In this document: positions 61,401 through 64,000 of the stretch, in pieces
Position numbering within the stretch: the stretch's first letter is position 1
Layout of the letters: each line of letters starts with the position of its first letter
NCBI RefSeq assembly: GCF_910592395.1
Contig: NC_088310.1
Span: 2,301,501 to 2,365,500 of the forward strand
Direction: 5' to 3'
From: Lineus longissimus
Taxonomy: Eukaryota; Nemertea; Pilidiophora; Heteronemertea; Lineidae
Length of the DNA: 64,000 nucleotides
Notes under the pieces: generated by a model
Told to the model about the DNA's origin: nothing
The model's input: the letters and a program-made list of their open reading frames with translations, nothing else
Databases searched by the model: none
Program-made: the position numbers and the translations under genes

Positions 61401-64000
61401 AAAAAACTTTTCTATTGACTGGTTAAAGAATAGTTATCCGCAGAAATATTTTCGGTTTTAAATCCTTTGACCGTTCATGCTATTGCAGAAGTAGACCACT
61501 GCCTGTCTGCACCTCCTAACGTCTGCGGCAAACACGGTGACTGCGTCAGCGTCAAGGGGGGTTACAAGTGTTCGTGTCATCAAGGGCACGGAGGCCCACT
61601 TTGTGACAAAGGTAAGCATGGATTAGGAATAAAGATGTAGTTTCTGCCATCTGTTTTCCATGGATGAACAACAAAGAATTCCTTTTCGCCATCGACTTTT
61701 TATGGATGAGTAATGGAGAGTTCGCTCTTGCCATCAGTCTACGAGGGATTGTAAGCTCGTTCACGCCATCTGCCTTGAATGATTGTTGTGATGGATAATT
61801 CGTTCATGTCACCGCTTTTTCATGAATAAGTTAAATAGACACTATTGGAAGTTAATCATCTACCATTGTTTCCTCTTTTTTCAGTGATTCTCATTCCGTG
61901 TCCATACGGCGGGAAGACGTACAATCCATACGAGCAGTGGGCAGACGATTGTAATGACTGTGTTTGTCTAAATGGTCAGGCGGAATGCTCTAAGGTGGGT
62001 TGACAACATCGGTGGGTATCCACCGCCCCCCTGATTCTACGTCGATTATACATAACGTAGAAGTGTTTTCCTGTAAAACCTTTCTATCTGCCGCCCCGTC
62101 CCGACGAAAGAGCCCACGACATTGTTTTTGCGTAAGTTTTTTCAATTTGGCATTGAATCGTAAGTTTTCGTTGGAAACTACAGTGAATCTATTATCAGCT
62201 TTGTCAATGCAGGAGTGTGAACAAAAGTTTTACTCATTGTCTTCTATTGACAGGATTCGAGTCTTTGCTCGCCTTTTCTGTCCTCAGTTAAATTTTTTCA
62301 CGGATTTTTTATACAGATGTGGTGTGGCTATGTCAAATGCGATATATCAGCCATCAAAAAATGGACATCCGGCGTCAAAAAATTTGATAAGCTCTGCACG
62401 GAGGAGGACTTCTCCTGCTTCCCGTTGGACGGCATGGACTGTCTGACAAAGACCTGCGATCTTAACTACGGACTTTGCAGGCCAAATAAAGACCCCACTT
62501 GTAACCCATTCAGTGGCCCCAACACCATTGACTGTGCCAGGCTAATAGTCAAGTTGGATCCAGCGAAAATGGAGATGAAGGTACACTTGAATTGAACGAT
62601 TTTAGTTTGATATCCAGATTTCAGCATCTTTTTGTAACTCTCTGTAACCTAGGTGCCGAAATGGTTTATTTTGAACGAAGATGCCGATATACATGTAGTT
62701 AGGTTGCCAAGTTGGATGATTTTGGGTGGTCAGGGTGGTTGAGTCGCCAAAATGGTTGGAGTTTCCAAAACTGTTTCCTTCCAAATGAAGAATGCATTTT
62801 CTGACTTAATCTTTTACAATTTCTTCTAAAATTACAGGGAATAACAATCGATGTATTTTGCGGCCACCTGCGAGCCCTAAAGGTAGTGAAACAGTATGCA
62901 AATGACACCTACCTCGCCCTCAGGTGTGAGGTTGATAAGATGAAGACGTCTAACGATCACATAACCCTTGCTCTCTCGATGGTAAGCGATCTATTGAAAA
63001 ATGTATTCAACAAATTCGTAGCAAGTTCGCTTTAAACCACAAAAGGTTGATATACATGTATACGATATTAAACGTGTACGGTTGTACTAAGTTCGTAATG
63101 ATATCCGGCAGGTTTTGTGACCCTTAGAATAGCTATGAACGATGATGAAGCAAACTTCACAATTTGAGACAAACGTTTGTAAAAGAAACACATCTTCGAG
63201 CATCCAAATGTCGACGTTGTCTACCAAATTAAACTTTCCTGCTTTCACGTATTTCATCCTCCAGGAAAGTGAGAAGAATACAGGCTTCGGTCTCATAGCG
63301 ATGGCAGTTCTTTCAGACTACTTGAAGGCACTGGCCAAGAATGATACCTCCGATCTACTTGCTGGCATAGTGGAGAGTGGATTCCAGGCCTCGACACAGG
63401 GAAAGCAAAGTAAGTTGACGATCGAATCCCTAATGTGCGTGTGTATTATGATATTTCTAATCAACGCCGAACTTTTTGTTAGGATTCTGAATTTCTTATA
63501 GTTGTTTGACAAGAATGATACTAATGTTGTCCGAAACCCCAGTCCGAAATCAACACGATTCTGTACGTAGCAACCGTTTGGCTTGTTGCAGGAAATTGGT
63601 ATTTAAGGTCGCGTCCTGAAATAATGGTCTCCTCTTTCTCTCCCTTAGTTCAGACGTATCTCTACCCCGTCATCTCCGTTTGTGGAGCGATAGTGGTCAT
63701 ATTTATCGTGGTTGGGATAATGAGCTACCGTCAGAGGCGCGCCTTGAAGCGGCAGCGGGATCGATTGGATGCACCAAGACAGCGCCTTGCCTCACGGATG
63801 CGGTCCCTGAGTTGGCAGAGCGAGAACACGCCCGAGGGAGCATTCGAAAATCCTATGTTCGGGAACTTGGATGAAGACCCGGGAATATCCTATTTGGATG
63901 ATAGTTTCGCGGGGCTGCAGAAGGAGTCCGACACTGACGACTTCCGGCGGATTTCCTTTACAGAGAGCAGTGCTTATGTTACGGGGCTTGCGCAGAGCTT
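46364..64000 (+). CDS. JAG: Jagged/Serrate-class DSL ligand with alternative Gla exons (C-terminus outside window)
   Basis: Predicted type I membrane Notch ligand of about 2000 residues in the window. Order: signal peptide (tentative), short N-terminal region, DSL domain ([16 protein letters not shown]..., six Cys in DSL spacing), one of two Gla modules, a 25-nt aromatic-stack microexon, about 37 EGF repeats (many DIDEC/NIDDC calcium-binding type, with CxSxPC and CxxxxTC sites for O-glucose and O-fucose), a VWC region ([19 protein letters not shown] then WCG, close to Jagged [19 protein letters not shown] and WCG), a juxtamembrane domain, a transmembrane helix and a basic-led tail containing FENPMF. 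The VWC and membrane-proximal order is that of Jagged/Serrate, not Delta or Notch (no LNR repeats). It has more than twice Jagged's 16 EGF repeats and lacks the usual DOS-type first EGFs. All splice phases agree if one Gla exon is used at a time. The Gla insertion is, as far as I know, undescribed. Confidence 0.88.
46585..46735. repeat. short tandem repeat, about 50-bp units
   Basis: Three diverged copies of GGCAAAxxxxGCGAAGTxxTTCTCACTTCCGG. Lies in the presumed first intron of the DSL ligand. Confidence 0.5.
47737..47875 (+). mobile_element. dispersed repeat, copy 1
   Basis: Shares a long near-identical block with 57871-58002 (GGACCGGCGATTCTTGGTCG, GGTCGCCGACCGGGGTTCCA, ending CACTGTA). The end TACAGTGGAACCCCGG (minus strand) resembles termini of DNA transposon/MITE families common in marine animals. 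Confidence 0.65.
48599..48775 (+). CDS. JAG: DSL ligand exon: N-terminal region before DSL
   Basis: 59 codons, [20 protein letters not shown] and on to [12 protein letters not shown], acceptor TGCGTTTTCAG, donor GTAAAA, phase 0 on both sides. Lies where the N-terminal C2/MNNL region of Notch ligands belongs but is short and divergent. Confidence 0.65.
48875..49157 (+). CDS. JAG: DSL ligand exon: DSL domain
   Basis: Starts [20 protein letters not shown] and contains the DSL domain at the 3' end: [34 protein letters not shown]. Cys count and spacing match DSL (C-x8-C-x3-C-x10-C-x8-C-x8-C). Ends CTA G in phase 1, compatible with either Gla exon or directly with the first EGF exon. Confidence 0.88.
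49480..49664 (+). CDS. JAG: DSL ligand: alternative Gla exon A (propeptide + Gla domain)
   Basis: Acceptor CTTTTGTAG, donor GTAAGC; 2 nt plus 61 codons (phase 1 in, 0 out). Codes for [17 protein letters not shown], which aligns without gaps to the factor IX propeptide and keeps F-16, A-10 and L-6 of the gamma-carboxylase recognition site. Then QSRRKR, a furin site, and a canonical Gla domain: [36 protein letters not shown]. The ECxEExC pair and the Glu ladder (11 Glu) are intact. Needs vitamin K-dependent carboxylase to become active; would bind calcium and acidic membranes. Confidence 0.93.
50509..50702 (+). CDS. JAG: DSL ligand: alternative Gla exon B (propeptide + Gla domain)
   Basis: Acceptor CTTTCCAG, donor GTAAGC; 2 nt plus 64 codons with the same phases as exon A. 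Codes for [12 protein letters not shown] (again F-x5-A-x3-L), a longer linker, VRKKR (furin type), then [37 protein letters not shown]. Divergent from A at many positions but all Gla landmarks are kept, so both copies look selected. Splicing A to B would shift the frame to a stop (GTG TAG) near 50645, so they should be mutually exclusive. Confidence 0.9.
50957..51004 (+). pseudogene. relic of a third Gla exon (3' end)
   Basis: Reads [16 protein letters not shown] and then a GTAAGA donor at the same place as exons A and B; aligned residue for residue to [16 protein letters not shown]. Upstream in frame is TAG at 50948-50950 and no Gla or propeptide sequence is left, so it is a decayed tandem copy. 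Confidence 0.7.
51635..51659 (+). CDS. JAG: DSL ligand: 25-nt microexon, aromatic stack after Gla
   Basis: AATGAATACTGGAAGCGAAG then AAATG between TTTTCAG and GTTAGT. Codes for NEYWKRRN plus one base. In vitamin K clotting-factor genes the Gla exon is followed by a 25-nt exon for the helical aromatic stack (factor IX TEFWKQYV); same size, place and phase (0 in, 1 out). Confidence 0.88.
51722..51850. repeat. minisatellite beside the Gla microexon
   Basis: Three copies of AGATCCCTGTCAGATGAG and two of GGGAACGTGTGTGGAAAA between the 25-nt microexon and the first EGF exon. The open frame through it is a by-product. Confidence 0.7.
51911..52077 (+). CDS. JAG: DSL ligand exon: EGF 1 and half of EGF 2
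   Basis: [20 protein letters not shown]..., a first EGF after the Gla module as in factor IX, then [15 protein letters not shown]. Acceptor TTTACAG, donor GTAAGT. Phase 1 in, so it can also join the DSL exon directly; phase 0 out. Confidence 0.9.
52343..52502 (+). CDS. JAG: DSL ligand exon: EGF 2-3
   Basis: [20 protein letters not shown], then [16 protein letters not shown] and CRCRQGFTG. Donor GTAAAT; phase 0 in, 1 out. Confidence 0.9.
52876..52967. repeat. CGT/CAT trinucleotide microsatellite
   Basis: CATCATCATCCTCGTCGTCG-type repeats. Gives low-complexity open frames (poly-Ser, poly-Asp) on both strands that are not genes. In an intron between EGF 3 and 4. Confidence 0.85.
53036..53203 (+). 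CDS. JAG: DSL ligand exon: EGF 4 and start of 5
   Basis: [39 protein letters not shown]. Acceptor TTTCGCAG, donor GTACGT; phase 1 both sides. Confidence 0.9.
53470..53634 (+). CDS. JAG: DSL ligand exon: EGF 5-6
   Basis: [40 protein letters not shown]. Acceptor CTTCAG, donor GTAAGT; phase 1 both sides. Confidence 0.9.
53953..54166 (+). CDS. JAG: DSL ligand exon: EGF 6-8
   Basis: [20 protein letters not shown], then a second repeat and [15 protein letters not shown], ending DQVDGF in phase 2. Acceptor TTGCCAG, donor GTAAGC. Confidence 0.9.
54433..54569 (+). CDS. JAG: DSL ligand exon: EGF 8-9
   Basis: [20 protein letters not shown], then [20 protein letters not shown]. Acceptor TTATCCAG, donor GTAAAA; phase 2 in, 1 out. 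Confidence 0.88.
54864..55157 (+). CDS. JAG: DSL ligand exon: EGF 9-12
   Basis: [49 protein letters not shown]. Acceptor GGCTTCAG, donor GTAAGG; phase 1 both sides. Confidence 0.9.
55509..55807 (+). CDS. JAG: DSL ligand exon: EGF 12-14
   Basis: [52 protein letters not shown], ending GERCE. Acceptor CGTTGTAG, donor GTATGG; phase 1 in, 0 out. Confidence 0.9.
55896..56214 (+). CDS. JAG: DSL ligand exon: EGF 15-17
   Basis: [55 protein letters not shown]. Acceptor CTTTTTCAG, donor GTGAGT; phase 0 in, 1 out. Confidence 0.9.
56470..56925 (+). CDS. JAG: DSL ligand exon: EGF 17-21 (largest EGF exon)
   Basis: 152 codons: [20 protein letters not shown] through four repeats to [15 protein letters not shown] and CICKA. 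Acceptor GGTTTCAG, donor GTAGGT; phase 1 both sides. Intron loss has fused several EGF exons. Confidence 0.92.
57145..57355 (+). CDS. JAG: DSL ligand exon: EGF 21-23
   Basis: [20 protein letters not shown], then [16 protein letters not shown], ending DLINDF in phase 2. Acceptor TTCTGCAG, donor GTAAGC. Confidence 0.9.
57482..57723 (+). CDS. JAG: DSL ligand exon: EGF 23-25
   Basis: [50 protein letters not shown]. Acceptor TTCAACAG, donor GTGAGA; phase 2 in, 1 out. Confidence 0.9.
57871..58002 (+). mobile_element. dispersed repeat, copy 2
   Basis: Second copy of the repeat at 47737, in the same orientation, in an intron of the DSL ligand between EGF exons. Ends GGGGTTCCACTGTA. Confidence 0.65.
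58048..58258 (+). CDS. JAG: DSL ligand exon: EGF 25-27
   Basis: [20 protein letters not shown], then [16 protein letters not shown], ending SLNGY in phase 2. Acceptor GATTTCCAG, donor GTAAGG. Confidence 0.9.
58551..58804 (+). CDS. JAG: DSL ligand exon: EGF 27-29
   Basis: [55 protein letters not shown], ending NGYT. Acceptor CTTCTGCAG, donor GTAAGT; phase 2 in, 1 out. Confidence 0.9.
59129..59233 (+). CDS. JAG: DSL ligand exon: EGF 29-30
   Basis: [20 protein letters not shown] then [14 protein letters not shown]. Acceptor AAATTGTAG, donor GTAAGT; phase 1 both sides. Confidence 0.87.
59580..59799 (+). CDS. JAG: DSL ligand exon: EGF 30-32
   Basis: [35 protein letters not shown], ending VNDYHCHC in phase 2. 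Acceptor TTCTTGCAG, donor GTAAGT. Confidence 0.9.
59800..60337 (+). other. DSL ligand intron within EGF 32
   Basis: 538 bp between phase-2 borders; nothing recognisable. The other DSL-ligand introns of 318-351 bp (53635, 55158, 58805, 59234 and 61995) are likewise empty. Confidence 0.6.
60338..60455 (+). CDS. JAG: DSL ligand exon: EGF 32-33
   Basis: [39 protein letters not shown]. Acceptor TATTCCAG, donor GTAAGC; phase 2 in, 0 out. Confidence 0.88.
60730..60961 (+). CDS. JAG: DSL ligand exon: EGF 33-35
   Basis: [39 protein letters not shown], then [15 protein letters not shown], a longer loop typical of late Jagged repeats. Acceptor CGCTACAG, donor GTGAGT; phase 0 in, 1 out. Confidence 0.9.
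61127..61267 (+). CDS. JAG: DSL ligand exon: EGF 35-36
   Basis: [43 protein letters not shown]. Acceptor TTTCCAG, donor GTGAGA; phase 1 both sides. Its 3' half is repeated in decayed form just downstream. Confidence 0.88.
61200..61410 (+). repeat. tandem duplication of an EGF exon end
   Basis: The end of the EGF 36 exon (GACCTGGTTGCCGCATATGC ... TACACTGGCGTACACTGTGA ACGAGG) recurs at about 61283 and in part at 61362 with mutations (TACACTGGCGTATACAGTGT). Decayed, not exons now. Confidence 0.7.
61489..61611 (+). CDS. JAG: DSL ligand exon: EGF 37
   Basis: [20 protein letters not shown] then [18 protein letters not shown]; the last EGF before VWC. Acceptor ATTGCAG, donor GTAAGC; phase 1 both sides. 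Confidence 0.88.
61620..61835. repeat. degenerate tandem repeat, about 45-55 bp units
   Basis: About five units of the form A(A/G)TTCxxTTxxCGCCATCxxxTTTTTATGGATGA. Intron between EGF 37 and VWC. Confidence 0.5.
61885..61994 (+). CDS. JAG: DSL ligand exon: VWC part 1
   Basis: [36 protein letters not shown]. Strongly similar to the Jagged VWC ([20 protein letters not shown]). Acceptor TTTTTTCAG, donor GTGGGT; phase 1 in, 0 out. Confidence 0.9.
62317..62580 (+). CDS. JAG: DSL ligand exon: VWC part 2 and juxtamembrane start
   Basis: [20 protein letters not shown], further Cys pairs, [20 protein letters not shown]. Corresponds to Jagged after VWCGPRPC up to CANITFTFNKE. Acceptor TATACAG, donor GTACAC; phase 0 both sides. 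Confidence 0.88.
62838..62981 (+). CDS. JAG: DSL ligand exon: juxtamembrane domain
   Basis: [20 protein letters not shown], then [13 protein letters not shown] and HITLALSM; two Cys as in the Jagged juxtamembrane domain (ICSELRNL...IYIACE). Acceptor ATTACAG, donor GTAAGC; phase 0 both sides. Confidence 0.88.
63265..63409 (+). CDS. JAG: DSL ligand exon: juxtamembrane to TM
   Basis: [40 protein letters not shown]; like Jagged [21 protein letters not shown]. Acceptor CCTCCAG, donor GTAAGT; phase 0 in, 1 out. Confidence 0.87.
63649..64000 (+). CDS. JAG: DSL ligand exon: transmembrane segment and cytoplasmic tail (cut by window)
   Basis: [20 protein letters not shown] is a single transmembrane helix, followed by stop-transfer [12 protein letters not shown]. 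The tail contains FENPMF, an NPxF-type motif that may act in endocytosis, and acidic stretches. Open to the window edge with no stop codon. Confidence 0.88.

Overview
The window is genomic DNA of an animal, most likely a marine invertebrate. Genes have many introns with GT/AG borders and consistent splice phases, and the protein families (GMAP-210, IkB, Notch ligand, Gla domain) are metazoan. Introns and spacers carry tRNA-derived SINE-like repeats and MITE-like inverted repeats. I cannot place the phylum from sequence alone.

Layout. (1) Minus strand, 28-31569: 19 coding exons of a GMAP-210/TRIP11 golgin, from an ALPS-type start at 31569 to the left window edge; the C-terminal GRAB region lies outside. 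One intron (9989-26869) is 17 kb. (2) Minus strand, 34693-37370: five exons of an unrecognised 407-residue leucine-rich-repeat protein ending in a CVVM CaaX box. (3) Minus strand, 39922-42838: five exons of an IkB/Cactus-type NF-kB inhibitor with an N-terminal DSG degron, ankyrin repeats and an acidic tail; two kB sites lie just upstream. (4) Plus strand, about 46364 to the right edge: a large Jagged/Serrate-class Notch ligand gene with a DSL domain, about 37 EGF repeats, a von Willebrand C region, a transmembrane segment and the start of a cytoplasmic tail.

The main discovery is in gene 4. Between the DSL exon and the first EGF exon sits a coagulation-factor-style vitamin K (Gla) cassette: two alternative exons (49480-49664 and 50509-50702), each coding for a gamma-carboxylase recognition site (F-x5-A-x3-L), a furin-type basic site and a Gla domain, then a 25-nt microexon for the aromatic stack (EYWKRRN) that in clotting factors follows the Gla domain. 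Splice phases allow exactly one Gla exon per in-frame mRNA, or skipping of the whole cassette, so the gene should make a Gla-A, a Gla-B and a Gla-less DSL ligand. A decayed third Gla exon lies at 50957-51004. I know of no described DSL ligand with a Gla domain.

The four genes look functionally unrelated (Golgi tethering, unknown LRR protein, NF-kB control, Notch-type signalling). The remaining sequence is intron or spacer with transposon relics, SINE heads, minisatellites and microsatellites. All gene models were made by reading splice sites and phases by eye; no alignment or transcript was available.
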